From Tepidiphilus margaritifer DSM 15129 (GTDB lineage Bacteria; Pseudomonadota; Gammaproteobacteria; Burkholderiales; Rhodocyclaceae): 64,000 nt of DNA. Under the pieces are notes generated by a model. The model saw only the letters and a program-made list of their open reading frames with translations, did not search any database and was not told where the DNA came from. A program made the translations under genes and the position numbers. Below are positions 48,853 through 59,091 of this stretch, piece after piece. The stretch is taken from the NCBI RefSeq assembly GCF_000425565.1, contig NZ_AUDR01000018.1, forward strand, positions 1-64,000, given 5' to 3'. The stretch's first letter is position 1; every line of letters begins with the position of its first letter.

Positions 48853-48879
48853 CGAAGTTTTTCCCGGGCCACGGCCATC

Positions 48880-49833
48880 ATGCGCGTCATCCGAGGCATC
48901 GGCGGACCTCATCCGCCTACCGTGCTGACGATCGGCAACTTCGACGGCGTCCATCGCGGACACCAGGTCTTGCTGCGTCTGGTGCGCGAGCGCGCCGACG
49001 AAGCCGGAATTCAGGCCGCCGCCCTCACTTTCGAGCCCCACCCGCGTGAATTCTTCGCCCCCCAATCCGCCCCGCCGCGGCTGAGCACTTTGCGCGAAAA
49101 ACTCCTCGCGCTCGCCGACTCGGCGCTCGATCGCCTGCACGTGCTACGATTCGACCTGCGCCTTGCCCGGCTCGGAGCCGCGGAATTCATCGAAACGCTG
49201 CTCGTGCGCGGCATGAACGTCCGGCACCTCGTCATCGGCGACGATTTCCGCTTTGGCGCCCGTCGCAGCGGGGGGCTCGCCGAACTGCTCGAATCCGGTG
49301 AGCGTTTCGGTTTCACCGTCGAGCCGGTCCCGGAAGTGCGCATCGACGGACTGCGCGTCTCCAGCAGCCTCATCCGTACCCTGGTGGCCGAGGGCAAGCT
49401 CGCCCAGGCCGCGCGTCTGCTCGGCCGCCCGTACAGCATCGAGGGCCGAGTGATGCACGGCGAGAAGCTCGGGCGCGCACTCGGTTTTCCCACCGCCAAC
49501 ATTCCCTTGTCACCCCGACGGCTCGCCCCGCCGGGCGTTTATGTCTGCAGCGTCGCAGGGCTTGCCGCCGCGCCGCTGCCCGCGGTGGCCAACATCGGCC
49601 TGCGCCCGACGGTGGGCGGACTCTTGCCACGGCTCGAGGTCCACCTGCTCGACTGGCACGGCGAATGCTATGGCCGTCGCCTGTGCATCGCCTTCTTCCA
49701 CAAACTGCGCGAGGAACGCAAATTCGCCGACCTGGACGCCCTTCGAGCCCAGATCGCCGAAGACGTCGTCCATGCCCGCCAATGGCATCGACATCACGGT
49801 GCGGCGTTCCCCCTGACCGAGGATCATCCATGA
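48880..49833 (+). CDS. ribF: bifunctional riboflavin kinase/FMN adenylyltransferase
   Basis: A 317-residue enzyme making FMN and then FAD. The adenylyltransferase domain has [16 protein letters not shown] (nucleotidyltransferase HxGH-like) and [14 protein letters not shown]; the kinase domain has the ATP loop [17 protein letters not shown] and the [11 protein letters not shown] segment. Length is normal. Its stop overlaps the ileS start. Confidence 0.96.
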   Translation: MRVIRGIGGPHPPTVLTIGNFDGVHRGHQVLLRLVRERADEAGIQAAALTFEPHPREFFAPQSAPPRLSTLREKLLALADSALDRLHVLRFDLRLARLGAAEFIETLLVRGMNVRHLVIGDDFRFGARRSGGLAELLESGERFGFTVEPVPEVRIDGLRVSSSLIRTLVAEGKLAQAARLLGRPYSIEGRVMHGEKLGRALGFPTANIPLSPRRLAPPGVYVCSVAGLAAAPLPAVANIGLRPTVGGLLPRLEVHLLDWHGECYGRRLCIAFFHKLREERKFADLDALRAQIAEDVVHARQWHRHHGAAFPLTEDHP

Positions 49834-52643
49834 CCGACTATCGTGCCACGCTCAACCTTCCCGATACACCCTTCCCCATGCGCGCCAACCTCGCCAAACG
49901 CGAGCCGGGCTGGATCGCCCAATGGCAGCAGAAAAAACTCTACCGCAAGATCCGCGAGGTCTGTCGCGGTCGACCCAAATTCGTACTGCACGACGGCCCG
50001 CCCTACGCCAACGGCGACATTCACATCGGACACGCGGTCAATAAGATCCTCAAGGACATCATCGTACGCTCGAAGACGCTGGCCGGGTTCGACGCCCCCT
50101 ACGTCCCGGGCTGGGACTGCCACGGTCTGCCGATCGAGCACCAGATCGAAAAACTCCACGGCAAACACCTGCCGCCGGACGAGGCCCGCCGCCGCTGCCG
50201 CGAATACGCCGCCGAGCAGATCCAGCGCCAGATGAAAGATTTCATCCGACTGGGTGTGCTGGGCGACTGGGACAACCCTTACCTCACGATGAACTTCGCC
50301 AACGAGGCGAACGAAATCCGGGCGCTGGGCAAAATCTATGAGCGGGGTTACCTCTACAAGGGGCTCAAACCCGTCAACTGGTGTTTCGACTGCGGCTCGG
50401 CCCTGGCAGAAGCCGAAATCGAATACGCCGAGCGCACCTCGCCGGCGATCGACGTCGGTTTCCCCCTCGAAGCCCCCGCCGAACGCACGCGCCTCGCCCA
50501 CGCCTTCGGCCTGAGCGAGCCGCCGCAAGGGCCGATCTACGCCGTGATCTGGACCACCACGCCGTGGACCATCCCCGCCAACCAGGCGATCAACGTGCAC
50601 CCCGAAGTCGTCTATGAACTGGTGGCCACACCCCGCGGCGCGCTCATCCTCGCCGCGGCGCTGCGCGAACAGGCGCTCGCGCGCTACGGACTCGAGGGGC
50701 GCGTGCTGGGGGCGGCGCACGGCGCGGCGCTCGACCGGCTGCGTTTCCGCCACCCTTTCCATTCCCGCGACAGCCTGGTGATCGCGGCGGATTACGTCGA
50801 TACCTCCACCGGCACGGGTCTGGTGCATTCGGCGCCGGCCTACGGGGTCGACGACTTTGTCACTTGTCTCAAGGCGGGCATACGCCAGGAAGACATCCTC
50901 ATGCCCGTGCGCGGCGACGGGACCTATGATCCTGCGCTCCCCTTCTTCGGCGGGCTTTCGATCTGGGACGCGAACCCAAAGATCGTCGCCAAGCTCGAGG
51001 AGGTCGGATCGCTCTTCGCCCACGCGCCGATCCGCCACAGCTACCCCCACTGCTGGCGCCACAAGAGCCCGACGATCTACCGCGCCACCGGCCAGTGGTT
51101 CATCGCCATGGACACGATCCCCGGTCGCACCCTGCCCGACGGCGAGACCCTGCGCGACAAAGCCTTGCGCGGCGTGGAAGCCACGCGTTTCTATCCGGCC
51201 TGGGGTCAGGCGCGGCTGCATGCCATGATCGCCAATCGTCCCGACTGGTGCATCTCGCGCCAACGCAACTGGGGCGTACCGATCGCCTTCTTCGTCGACA
51301 AGACCACGGGCGAACCGCACCCCGCTACGGCGCAGCTCATCGAGGAAGTCGCCCGGCGCGTCGAGCGCGAGGGGATCGAGGCTTGGTTCCGGCTCGATCC
51401 CCGCGAACTGCTCGGCGAGGAAGCGGATCGCTACGAGAAAGTGCTCGACACGCTGGACGTGTGGTTCGACTCCGGCACCACCCACGTGCACGTGCTGCGC
51501 GGCTCGCATCCCGAGCTGGGGCATCCGGCCGACCTGTACCTCGAGGGGTCCGACCAGCACCGCGGCTGGTTCCATTCGTCGCTGCTCACCGGCTGTGCCA
51601 TCGACGGGCATCCGCCCTACCGGGGGCTGCTCACGCACGGATTCGTCGTCGACGGCCAAGGGCTGAAGATGTCGAAATCGCGCGGCAACGTCGTCGCACC
51701 GCAGCAGGTCGCCGACACGCTCGGCGCCGAAATCCTGCGTCTGTGGGTCGCCGCCACGGATTATTCCGGCGAGCTCACCATCTCCAAGGAGATCCTCGAC
51801 CGCGTCGTCGAGGTCTACCGGCGACTGCGCAACACGCTGCGCTTCATGCTCGCCAACGTGGCCGACTTCGAGTACGCGCGGGATGCGGTTCCAGTGGAAG
51901 ACATGGTGGAGCTCGACCGCTACGCCCTGCTGCGGCTGGCGCACCTGCAGGCGCAGGTCTGCGCCGATTACGAGCGTTTCGAATTCCACAAGGTGGTGCA
52001 GGCGCTGCAGAACTACGCCGCCGAGGAACTGGGCGCCTTCTACCTCGACGTCCTCAAGGATCGCCTCTACACGACGCCTGCCAATGGCCTGCCGCGGCGC
52101 TCGGCGCAGACGGCACTCCACCACATCTTGCACGCCTTCGTGCGCCTGATGGCGCCAGTGCTCGCTTTCACCGCCGAAGAGATCTGGACCTACCTCACCG
52201 GCAGCGACGACGACAGCGTGATGCTGCACACCTGGCACGAGATTCCGGAAGTCGCTGACGCCGAAACGATCGAACGTCGCTGGACGCTCGTGCTCGAGAC
52301 GCGCGAGGCGGTCAACAAGGCGATCGAGGCGGTGCGCATGCAAGGCCGCGTCGGCCCCTCCCTGCAGGCCGAAGTCACGATCCGTGCCCACGGCGAACGC
52401 TACGCCGCGCTCGCGGCCTTGGGCGAAGAGCTCAAGTTCGCCCTCATCACCTCGCAAGCGCGCCTGGTCGAAGTCGACTCGCCTGCAGACGAGGGCATCG
52501 AGGTCGAGCCGAGCCCACACGCCAAATGCGAGCGCTGCTGGCACTATGAAGCCGACGTGGGTCGCGACCCCGAGCACCCCACCTTGTGTGCACGCTGCGT
52601 CGACAATCTGCACGGCGCGGGCGAGACGCGCCGCTGGGCATGA
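49830..52643 (+). CDS. ileS: isoleucyl-tRNA synthetase
   Basis: A 937-residue class I synthetase that charges tRNA-Ile and edits valine. The HIGH motif is at 65-68 ([12 protein letters not shown]) and KMSKS near residue 613 ([11 protein letters not shown]). An editing domain lies between about 190 and 400 ([11 protein letters not shown]). The C-terminal zinc-binding motif has CERCW and CARC near residues 895-920. It belongs to the eubacterial ileS type (length about 940). Coupled to ribF and lspA by overlaps. Confidence 0.98.
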   Translation: MTDYRATLNLPDTPFPMRANLAKREPGWIAQWQQKKLYRKIREVCRGRPKFVLHDGPPYANGDIHIGHAVNKILKDIIVRSKTLAGFDAPYVPGWDCHGLPIEHQIEKLHGKHLPPDEARRRCREYAAEQIQRQMKDFIRLGVLGDWDNPYLTMNFANEANEIRALGKIYERGYLYKGLKPVNWCFDCGSALAEAEIEYAERTSPAIDVGFPLEAPAERTRLAHAFGLSEPPQGPIYAVIWTTTPWTIPANQAINVHPEVVYELVATPRGALILAAALREQALARYGLEGRVLGAAHGAALDRLRFRHPFHSRDSLVIAADYVDTSTGTGLVHSAPAYGVDDFVTCLKAGIRQEDILMPVRGDGTYDPALPFFGGLSIWDANPKIVAKLEEVGSLFAHAPIRHSYPHCWRHKSPTIYRATGQWFIAMDTIPGRTLPDGETLRDKALRGVEATRFYPAWGQARLHAMIANRPDWCISRQRNWGVPIAFFVDKTTGEPHPATAQLIEEVARRVEREGIEAWFRLDPRELLGEEADRYEKVLDTLDVWFDSGTTHVHVLRGSHPELGHPADLYLEGSDQHRGWFHSSLLTGCAIDGHPPYRGLLTHGFVVDGQGLKMSKSRGNVVAPQQVADTLGAEILRLWVAATDYSGELTISKEILDRVVEVYRRLRNTLRFMLANVADFEYARDAVPVEDMVELDRYALLRLAHLQAQVCADYERFEFHKVVQALQNYAAEELGAFYLDVLKDRLYTTPANGLPRRSAQTALHHILHAFVRLMAPVLAFTAEEIWTYLTGSDDDSVMLHTWHEIPEVADAETIERRWTLVLETREAVNKAIEAVRMQGRVGPSLQAEVTIRAHGERYAALAALGEELKFALITSQARLVEVDSPADEGIEVEPSPHAKCERCWHYEADVGRDPEHPTLCARCVDNLHGAGETRRWA

Positions 52644-53137
52644 GCGCCTTCGCCCGCCTGCAGCCGACGCTCGCCATCGCCCTGGCGGTGATGGCGCTCG
52701 ACCAGGGCAGCAAGCTCGCTCTCTCGCGTTGGATCCCCGAGGGCGAGCGCCTGGTGCTCGCGCCTTTCCTGCAGCTCGTCTCGGTATACAATACCGGCGC
52801 AGCCTTCAGCTTTCTCGCGCACGCCGGAGGCTGGCAGCGCGGGTTTTTTCTCCTGCTCGCGCTCGCCGTGAGCGCATGGCTGCTGTGGCTCGCCGCGAAC
52901 TCGGAGGCGAAACGAATGGAGCGCCTCGCCTACGGCCTGATCGTCGGGGGGGCGTTGAGCAATGCCGTCGACCGGCTGGTGCACGGCGCCGTTTACGATT
53001 TTCTGCTCTTTCACGCCGGCCGTTGGGCTTGGCCCGCCTTCAACCTCGCCGACAGTGCCATCACCGTCGGCGTGGCGTTGCTGCTGTGGCAGTACCGCCG
53101 CCCCCATGATACCCATCGCCCCGCCTCCCAGGAATGA
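52640..53137 (+). CDS. lspA: lipoprotein signal peptidase (signal peptidase II)
   Basis: A 165-residue inner-membrane aspartic protease that cleaves prolipoproteins. Four transmembrane segments; catalytic aspartates are Asp111 in SNAVDRLV and Asp138 in FNLADSAI. The N-terminal DQGSK and YNTGAAFSF motifs are typical. Start ATG 52640 overlaps the ileS stop. Confidence 0.97.
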   Translation: MSAFARLQPTLAIALAVMALDQGSKLALSRWIPEGERLVLAPFLQLVSVYNTGAAFSFLAHAGGWQRGFFLLLALAVSAWLLWLAANSEAKRMERLAYGLIVGGALSNAVDRLVHGAVYDFLLFHAGRWAWPAFNLADSAITVGVALLLWQYRRPHDTHRPASQE

Positions 53138-53571
53138 GCGACATGACCGACACCGTCCGCCCCGACAGCCTCGTCACCCTGCACTACCGGTTTCTCCTCG
53201 AAGACGGCACCGCCGTGGTGAGTACCTTCGAGGCCACCCCCGCCACCTTGCAGCTGGGCACGGGCGAGGTCTTGCCGGCGCTAGAGCGCTGTTTGGTGGG
53301 ACTGAGCGTGGGCGAGCACCGCGTCTTCACGCTGCCGCCCGAAGAAGCCTTCGGCCCGCATCGCCCCGAGCTCGTCGAGCGGGTGGCGCGTGCCGATTTT
53401 CCGCCGGAAGTCACCGAGGCCATGACGCTCATGGAGTTCGCCGCTCCCGACGGCTCGCGCTATACGGGGCTGGTACGGGAACTCACCGACGAGTATGGCG
53501 TCGTGGACTTCAACCATCCTCTTGCCGGCAAAACCGTCCGGCTCGAAGTGCACATCATCGGCATCAGCTGA
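53134..53571 (+). CDS. fkpB: FKBP-type peptidyl-prolyl cis-trans isomerase, SlpA/FkpB type
   Basis: A 145-residue FKBP of the SlyD/SlpA group. HYRFLLEDGTAVVSTF, the inserted-in-flap domain (about 72-120, PPEEAFGPHRPELVERV) and VDFNHPLAGKTVRLEV are the group's signatures. There is no His-rich metal tail as in SlyD, so SlpA (FkpB) is the better name. Between lspA and ispH, the same order as in E. coli. Confidence 0.94.
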   Translation: MSDMTDTVRPDSLVTLHYRFLLEDGTAVVSTFEATPATLQLGTGEVLPALERCLVGLSVGEHRVFTLPPEEAFGPHRPELVERVARADFPPEVTEAMTLMEFAAPDGSRYTGLVRELTDEYGVVDFNHPLAGKTVRLEVHIIGIS

Positions 53572-53574
53572 CCC

Positions 53575-54513
53575 ATGAACACCACCCCCACCGTGCTCCT
53601 CGCCAACCCCCGCGGCTTCTGCGCCGGGGTCGATCGCGCCATCGAGATCGTCGAACGGGCGATCGAACGTTTCGGGGCCCCGATTTACGTGCGCCACGAG
53701 ATCGTGCACAACCGCCACGTGGTCGAAACCTTGCGCGCGCGCGGTGCGATCTTCGTCGAAGAGCTCGACGAAGTGCCCGACGGTGCCGTGGTCGTCTTCA
53801 GTGCCCACGGCGTGGCTCAGGCGATCCACGAGCGCGCCCGGGCTCGTGGCCTCACCGTGCTCGACGCCACCTGCCCCCTAGTCACCAAGGTACACCACGA
53901 GGTGCAGCGCTTGCATCGCCAAGGCTACGACATCGTGATGATCGGCCACCGCGGGCATCCCGAGGTGGAGGGTACGATGGGACAGGTGCCCGATCGCATC
54001 CACCTCGTCGAGACCGAAGAAGACGTCGCCCGACTCACGCTCGATCCCGAACGTTGTGCCTACGTCACCCAGACGACGCTCTCGGTCGATGACGCCCGGC
54101 ACATCATCGAACGGCTCACCGCGCGCTATCCTCGCATTCTCGGTCCCAAGAAAGACGACATCTGCTACGCCACGCAAAACCGTCAGGATGCCGTCAAGCA
54201 GCTTGCCGCCCAATGCGACCTCGTGCTAGTGATCGGCTCTCCCAACAGCTCCAACTCCAACCGCCTGCGGGAAGTCGCCGCGGCGCTGGGGATTCCGGCG
54301 CACCTCATCGAGGACGAAACGGCGCTCACCGCCGAAACGATCAGGAATGCGCGGCGCATCGGCTTGACCGCCGGTGCTTCGGCCCCGGAAGAACTCGTAC
54401 GGCGCGTCCTCGCCCGGCTGCAGGAACTGGGCGCCGCCGAAATCGCTGAACTCCCGGGGGTGGCAGAAAACGTCCGCTTCACCCTTCCCAAAACCCTCAC
54501 GGAGGCGACATGA
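53575..54513 (+). CDS. ispH: 4-hydroxy-3-methylbut-2-enyl diphosphate reductase
   Basis: A 312-residue iron-sulfur enzyme of the MEP pathway that makes IPP and DMAPP. The cluster cysteines include Cys15 in [10 protein letters not shown], one in [11 protein letters not shown] and one in [17 protein letters not shown] and [11 protein letters not shown] are the substrate-binding motifs. Length is normal. Confidence 0.97.
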   Translation: MNTTPTVLLANPRGFCAGVDRAIEIVERAIERFGAPIYVRHEIVHNRHVVETLRARGAIFVEELDEVPDGAVVVFSAHGVAQAIHERARARGLTVLDATCPLVTKVHHEVQRLHRQGYDIVMIGHRGHPEVEGTMGQVPDRIHLVETEEDVARLTLDPERCAYVTQTTLSVDDARHIIERLTARYPRILGPKKDDICYATQNRQDAVKQLAAQCDLVLVIGSPNSSNSNRLREVAAALGIPAHLIEDETALTAETIRNARRIGLTAGASAPEELVRRVLARLQELGAAEIAELPGVAENVRFTLPKTLTEAT

Positions 54514-54749
54514 GCGAATCCGCTGCCGCACCCGAGAACCTCGACTTCGAAGCCGCGCTCACCGAACTCGAGCGCATCGTCCAGGCGCTCGAGACCGGCC
54601 GTTTGCCGCTCGAGACGGCACTGCAGCGCTATCAGCACGGGGTCGCCCTGGTACGGCGTTGCCGTCAGGTGCTCGACGAAGCCGAGCAGCGGCTGCTCGC
54701 CATCGAAAACGGCACCCTGGTCCCCCTCGACCCCTCCACCGAACGATGA
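54510..54749 (+). CDS. xseB: exodeoxyribonuclease VII small subunit
   Basis: A 79-residue helical protein with the XseB pattern: [18 protein letters not shown] then [20 protein letters not shown]. It forms a complex with XseA, whose gene is not in this window. Start overlaps the ispH stop and its stop overlaps ispA. Confidence 0.95.
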   Translation: MSESAAAPENLDFEAALTELERIVQALETGRLPLETALQRYQHGVALVRRCRQVLDEAEQRLLAIENGTLVPLDPSTER

Positions 54750-55648
54750 CTTTCTCCGAACGCGAACCGTTCGAGACGTGGTGCGAGCGCCGCCGCGCCC
54801 TCGTCGAGCACTTCCTCGAGCAAATCCTCCCGCCGGCCGACACGGAACCTCGGCTCCTGCACGAAGCGATGCGCTACGCCGTACTCGGCGGCGGAAAACG
54901 CGTCCGGCCGCTGCTCGTCTTCGCCTCCGGCGAGGGATTCGGTGCCCCCATCGAAACCCTCTTGCCCGTCGCCGCGGCGGTCGAGCTCATCCACGTCTAT
55001 TCGCTGGTGCACGACGACCTGCCCGCGATGGACGACGACGCACTGCGCCATGGTCGTCCCACCGTCCATGTGGCGTTCGACGAGGCGACGGCACTGCTCA
55101 CGGGGGATGCGCTGCAGACGCTTGCCTTCCAGCTTCTCGCTACGCCGCTTCCCGGTCTGTCACCCGATCGCCAGCTCGGCCTCGTGCGCGGCCTCGCCCG
55201 CGCCAGCGGCTCGCACGGCATGGCGGGCGGTCAGGCACTCGATCTCGCTGCCACTGGCCGCAAGATTCCCCTCGAAGAGCTGCAAACTCTGCATCGGTGC
55301 AAGACGGGGGCGCTCATCCGCTACGCCGTGCTCGCCGGCGCTTACTGCGACGAACCCGATGCACAAACCTATGCCACGCTCGAGCGCGGCGCGAACGCCC
55401 TCGGGCTGCTCTTCCAGATCACCGACGACATCCTGGACGCCACCGCCGACAGTGCCACCCTCGGCAAGACCGCCGGCAAGGACGAACGCCACGCCAAGGC
55501 CACCTATGTCACGCTCCTCGGCCTGGAAGGGGCGATCGAGGCGGCGCGACGTACCCTGGAAGAATCCCTCACCGAATTCTCCTCCCTGGGGCCGGCCGCC
55601 GAACGCCTGTGCGAGCTCGCCCGTTTCGTCGCCGAGCGTCGGCGCTGA
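54746..55648 (+). CDS. ispA: (2E,6E)-farnesyl diphosphate synthase
   Basis: A 300-residue polyprenyl synthase. The first Asp-rich motif is DDLPAMDDD (90-98) and the second is ITDDILD. The residues just before the first Asp-rich motif include Tyr-Ser, consistent with a farnesyl product. GGGKRVRPLL and KTGALI are also family motifs. Start ATG 54746 overlaps the xseB stop. Confidence 0.95.
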   Translation: MTFSEREPFETWCERRRALVEHFLEQILPPADTEPRLLHEAMRYAVLGGGKRVRPLLVFASGEGFGAPIETLLPVAAAVELIHVYSLVHDDLPAMDDDALRHGRPTVHVAFDEATALLTGDALQTLAFQLLATPLPGLSPDRQLGLVRGLARASGSHGMAGGQALDLAATGRKIPLEELQTLHRCKTGALIRYAVLAGAYCDEPDAQTYATLERGANALGLLFQITDDILDATADSATLGKTAGKDERHAKATYVTLLGLEGAIEAARRTLEESLTEFSSLGPAAERLCELARFVAERRR

Positions 55649-55654
55649 TCCATC

Positions 55655-57523
55655 ATGACGACCGAACGTTTTCCCCTGCTCACCCGCATCGACGACCCGG
55701 CCGATCTGCGCCGACTGTCGCTGCCCGAACTCAAGCGGCTCGCCGCCGAGTTGCGCCAGTTCATCCTCGAAACGGTGGCCCGTACCGGTGGGCACCTGGC
55801 TTCCAACCTCGGCTCCGTCGAGCTCACCCTCGCGCTGCACTACGTCTACGACACCCCGTACGATCGCATCGTCTGGGACGTGGGGCACCAGACTTACGGC
55901 CACAAGATCCTCACCGGTCGGCGCGACCGCATGGCCACACTGCGCCAACTCGGAGGATTGTCCGGTTTCCCCAAGCGTGAGGAAAGTCCTTACGACACCT
56001 TCGGCACGGGGCACTCTTCCACCTCCATCTCCGCGGCGCTCGGCATGGCGGTCGCCGCCCGGGCCCGCGGCGAGAAACGCCAATGCGTGGCGGTGATCGG
56101 CGATGGGGCGATGTCGGCCGGAATGGCCTTCGAGGCGCTCAACCATGCCGGCGACCTCGACGGGATCGATCTCACGGTGATCCTCAACGACAACGAGATG
56201 TCGATCTCACCCCCCGTAGGGGCGCTCACCCAGATATTCGCGCGGCTTCTGAGCGGCGAACCTTACAATACCGCACGCCGGGTGGGCGAGACGGTGCTCT
56301 CCGCCGCCCCGCCGATCAAGGCGCTCGCCCGACGCGTCGAAGAGCACGTCAAAGGCATGATCTCCCCTCCTGGTACGCTCTTCGAGGAATTCGGCTTCCA
56401 CTATTACGGCCCCATCGACGGGCATGACCTCGACGTGCTGGTGCCGACGCTCGCCAACATCCGCAAACTCGGCGGCTTGCGCTTCGTGCATGTCGTCACG
56501 AAAAAAGGGCGCGGTTACAAACTCGCCGAGGCCGACCCGGTGCTCTACCACGGCGTGTCGCGTTTCGATCATGCCCGGGGGCTGGAGCCGACCAAGGGCA
56601 CTCGCCCCACTTACACCCAGATCTTCGGCGACTGGATCTGCGACATGGCCGCGCGCGATCCGCGCCTCATCGGCATCACCCCCGCCATGCGCGAGGGCTC
56701 GGGCCTGGTGCGCTTCGCTCAGGAATACCCCGAACGTTACTTCGACGTCGGCATTGCCGAACAACATGCCCTCACCTTCGCCGCGGGGCTTGCCTGCGAG
56801 GGATTCAAACCGGTGGTGGCGATCTACTCCACCTTCCTGCAGCGTGCCTACGATCAGCTCATCCACGACATCGCCCTACAAAAGCTGCCCGTGGTCTTCG
56901 CCATCGACCGCGGCGGGCTGGTGGGCGCCGACGGGCCCACGCACCATGGGGCTTTCGATCTGAGCTTCCTTGCCTGCATCCCCAATCTCGTGGTAATGGC
57001 ACCGGCCGACGAGAACGAATGCCGCCGCATGCTCACCACCGCCTTCCTGCACGACGGCCCGGCGGCGGTGCGTTATCCCCGCGGCCACGGCCCCGGCATC
57101 CCCATTGATCCGGGGTTGGAGCCTTTGCCGATCGGCAAGGCCGAACTGCTGCGCCAGGGCCGGCGCATCGCACTACTCGCCCTCGGGTCGCTGGTGGCGC
57201 CAGCGCGCGAGGTCGGCGAGCGGCTCGACGCCACGGTGGTCAACCTGCGTTTCGTCAAACCGCTCGACGAGGCCACGATACGCGCCGTGGCCGCCACGCA
57301 CGAAGTGCTCGTGACGCTGGAAGAAAACGCCGTCATCGGTGGTGCCGGCAGTGAGATCGCCCGCATCAGCCAAACCATGGACACCCCACCCCGTCTCCTG
57401 CGCCTGGGTCTGCCGGACCGATTCATCGAGCACGGCGACCAAGGGCAACTCCTGCACCTGCTGGGGCTCGACGTCGACGGTATCCTGGCGGCGATAGAGC
57501 GCTTCGATGACGGCGATGCTTGA
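55655..57523 (+). CDS. dxs: 1-deoxy-D-xylulose-5-phosphate synthase
   Basis: A 622-residue thiamine diphosphate enzyme that starts the MEP pathway from pyruvate and glyceraldehyde 3-phosphate. The ThDP motif is [15 protein letters not shown] then [19 protein letters not shown] holds the first active-site His. The transketolase pyrimidine-binding and C-terminal domains follow ([18 protein letters not shown]). Length is normal. Together with ispH and ispA it forms an isoprenoid gene cluster. Confidence 0.98.
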   Translation: MTTERFPLLTRIDDPADLRRLSLPELKRLAAELRQFILETVARTGGHLASNLGSVELTLALHYVYDTPYDRIVWDVGHQTYGHKILTGRRDRMATLRQLGGLSGFPKREESPYDTFGTGHSSTSISAALGMAVAARARGEKRQCVAVIGDGAMSAGMAFEALNHAGDLDGIDLTVILNDNEMSISPPVGALTQIFARLLSGEPYNTARRVGETVLSAAPPIKALARRVEEHVKGMISPPGTLFEEFGFHYYGPIDGHDLDVLVPTLANIRKLGGLRFVHVVTKKGRGYKLAEADPVLYHGVSRFDHARGLEPTKGTRPTYTQIFGDWICDMAARDPRLIGITPAMREGSGLVRFAQEYPERYFDVGIAEQHALTFAAGLACEGFKPVVAIYSTFLQRAYDQLIHDIALQKLPVVFAIDRGGLVGADGPTHHGAFDLSFLACIPNLVVMAPADENECRRMLTTAFLHDGPAAVRYPRGHGPGIPIDPGLEPLPIGKAELLRQGRRIALLALGSLVAPAREVGERLDATVVNLRFVKPLDEATIRAVAATHEVLVTLEENAVIGGAGSEIARISQTMDTPPRLLRLGLPDRFIEHGDQGQLLHLLGLDVDGILAAIERFDDGDA

Positions 57524-57547
57524 CGAGAACCCATGGCGGGCTACGAT
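57520..57547 (+). promoter_or_regulatory. sigma70 promoter of folE2
   Basis: TTGACG (57520-57525), overlapping the dxs stop, a 16-base spacer and TACGAT (57542-57547) form a good promoter 39 bases before the folE2 ATG. A palindrome covers its -10. Confidence 0.6.
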
Positions 57548-57557
57548 ACGATAGCCC
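57538..57557 (+). repeat. inverted repeat over the folE2 -10 element
   Basis: GGGCTA (57538-57543) and TAGCCC (57552-57557) flank CGATACGA, itself containing two CGATA/TACGA steps. The repeat covers the -10 box and the expected start site, the position of a repressor operator. Sequence does not match the AT-rich Zur site known for some folE2 genes. Confidence 0.5.
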
Positions 57558-57585
57558 ACCAAGAACGAGACGAGAGAACCCGACG

Positions 57586-58392
57586 ATGAACGAACCCCTC
57601 CAAGCCATCCCCGACGTGCAATCCTTCGCCGATCACCGCCACATGGCCATCGACAAGGTCGGCATCAAGAGCATCCGTCACCCCATCCGCGTGAGCGATC
57701 GTAGCGGCGGCGTGCAGCACACGGTGGCCACTTTCAACATGTACGTGGGGCTGCCGCACAACTTCAAGGGCACGCACATGTCGCGCTTCGTCGAGATCCT
57801 CAATGCCCACGAGCGTGAGATCTCGGTCGAAAATTTCGAACCCATGCTGCGGCAGATGGTCGAGCGGCTCGAAGCCGAGACCGGCCACATCGAGATGAGT
57901 TTTCCTTACTTCATCGAGAAACGCGCCCCCGTCACCGGGGTGCCGAGCCTGATGGACTACGACGTCACCTTCATCGGCGAGATCCTCTCCGGCGGCGAAT
58001 ACCGCTTCACCATGAAAGTGGTGGTCCCGGTCACGAGCCTGTGCCCCTGCTCGAAGAAGATCTCGGCTTACGGCGCGCACAACCAGCGCTCACACGTCAC
58101 CATCACCGCGCGCACGATTGATCACGTCTGGATCGAAGAGCTCGTGCAACTGGCCGAGAAAGAGGCTTCCAGCGAACTCTACGGGCTCTTGAAACGCCCC
58201 GACGAGAAGTACGTCACCGAGCACGCCTACGACAACCCGAAGTTCGTCGAAGACATGGTACGCGACGTCGCCGCCCGGCTCGATGCCGATCCACGCATCG
58301 TGCACTACGTTGCCGAATCGGAAAATTTCGAATCCATCCACAATCATTCGGCCTATGCACTGATCGAGCGCGACAAGACCAAACCCCGTTGA
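57586..58392 (+). CDS. folE2: GTP cyclohydrolase FolE2 (type IB)
   Basis: A 268-residue metal-dependent enzyme that makes dihydroneopterin triphosphate for folate and, in some bacteria, queuosine. It belongs to the type IB family unrelated in sequence to zinc-dependent Fol[21 protein letters not shown] holds the metal-binding cysteine, and [10 protein letters not shown] and [13 protein letters not shown] are family signatures. Type IB enzymes can use metals other than zinc. It has its own promoter behind dxs and ends at a strong terminator. Confidence 0.96.
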   Translation: MNEPLQAIPDVQSFADHRHMAIDKVGIKSIRHPIRVSDRSGGVQHTVATFNMYVGLPHNFKGTHMSRFVEILNAHEREISVENFEPMLRQMVERLEAETGHIEMSFPYFIEKRAPVTGVPSLMDYDVTFIGEILSGGEYRFTMKVVVPVTSLCPCSKKISAYGAHNQRSHVTITARTIDHVWIEELVQLAEKEASSELYGLLKRPDEKYVTEHAYDNPKFVEDMVRDVAARLDADPRIVHYVAESENFESIHNHSAYALIERDKTKPR

Positions 58393-58396
58393 CGCG

Positions 58397-58431
58397 AAAA
58401 GGCGCCGGTCGACCTGCCCCCGGCGCCTTTT
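58397..58431. terminator. bidirectional terminator between folE2 and the MaoC gene
   Basis: AAAAGGCGCCGG (58397-58408) pairs with CCGGCGCCTTTT (58420-58431) around an 11-base loop. It has A and T tails on both strands and can stop both convergent transcripts. Confidence 0.85.
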
Positions 58432-58449
58432 CAGCCCTGCTGTGCGGCC

Positions 58450-58887
58450 TCAGCGCGGCGGGATGAACACCACCGCTTCGCCCTCCAGCACCACCTTGTC
58501 GCGCACGATGCAACGCGTATCGAGCGTGACGCGGCGCTTTTCCGGCAGCAGACCAATGACGGTCGCCCGCGACACCACCGTATCCCCCGAATGCACCGGG
58601 GCGAGAAAGCGCACCGTCTGCGACACATAGACCGCTCCCGGTCCGGGCATCTTCGTGCCCAGCACCGACGAGACGAAACTCACCGTGAGAAAGCCGTGGG
58701 CGATGCGCCCTTTGAACATGGTCTGCGAGGCGAACTCGTCGTCCATGTGCACCGGGTTCATATCGCCCGAGACGCCGGCGAACATGAGGATGTCGGCGTC
58801 GGTGACGGTGCGGCTGGTCTCTGCCGTCATCCCGACGTGCAGATCTTCGAAGCGATAGCCCATGATCGCATTGAAGTCCCTTGCCAT
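58450..58887 (-). CDS. MaoC-family (R)-specific enoyl-CoA hydratase
   Basis: A 145-residue single hot-dog domain of the MaoC/PhaJ type. The hydratase motif is GVSGDMNPVHMDDEFA with catalytic Asp42 and His47, followed by GRIAHGFLTVSFVS. Members hydrate trans-2-enoyl-CoA to (R)-3-hydroxyacyl-CoA, feeding polyhydroxyalkanoate synthesis or beta-oxidation. AAGGAGAAG precedes ATG 58887. PHA genes are not in the window, so the pathway is not fixed. Confidence 0.9.
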   Translation of the reverse strand: MARDFNAIMGYRFEDLHVGMTAETSRTVTDADILMFAGVSGDMNPVHMDDEFASQTMFKGRIAHGFLTVSFVSSVLGTKMPGPGAVYVSQTVRFLAPVHSGDTVVSRATVIGLLPEKRRVTLDTRCIVRDKVVLEGEAVVFIPPR

Positions 58888-58920
58888 TTTTCTTCTCCTT
58901 TGCTCTGAATTGGGAAATAC

Positions 58921-58948
58921 AGTGTACCACGCGTATGTTGCAGTGCAA
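58921..58948 (-). promoter_or_regulatory. sigma70 promoter of the MaoC gene
   Basis: On the minus strand TTGCAC, a 16-base spacer and TACACT end 33 bases before the MaoC ATG. Four of six bases match in each hexamer. The spacer contains TGCAAC, which with the -35 gives a short TTGCA/TGCAA symmetry. Confidence 0.5.
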
Positions 58949-59091
58949 AAAAATCCTGCAGGAACCCCGACCCCCACCACACGTCCCAATCAACGAAAAA
59001 AGCCCTTTCCTGCCGTCTTATCCCGCCCCCAAAGGCGATAGGGCGGTGTTATCGTGTCTGCATCAGCCATTGCGCCCGAGCCTTCGCCACC
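58949..59091. other. divergent intergenic region, no further feature seen
   Basis: It separates the MaoC gene from the PAS/EAL gene. It contains a TTATCG near 59049 that could be a weak plus-strand -10, and no strong repeat or RNA structure. Confidence 0.35.

Noticed and set aside
48821-48879. Possible FMN riboswitch before ribF
   Set aside because: The gap is only 59 bases, too short for the RFN element, and none of its conserved boxes is seen.
49824-52613. A 929-codon open frame on the minus strand, antisense to ileS
   Set aside because: Low-complexity translation; ileS carries HIGH, KMSKS and zinc motifs on the plus strand.
57538-57557. Zur box before folE2
   Set aside because: The palindrome is GC-rich at its arms and lacks the AT-rich core of known Zur sites; kept only as an operator of unknown regulator.
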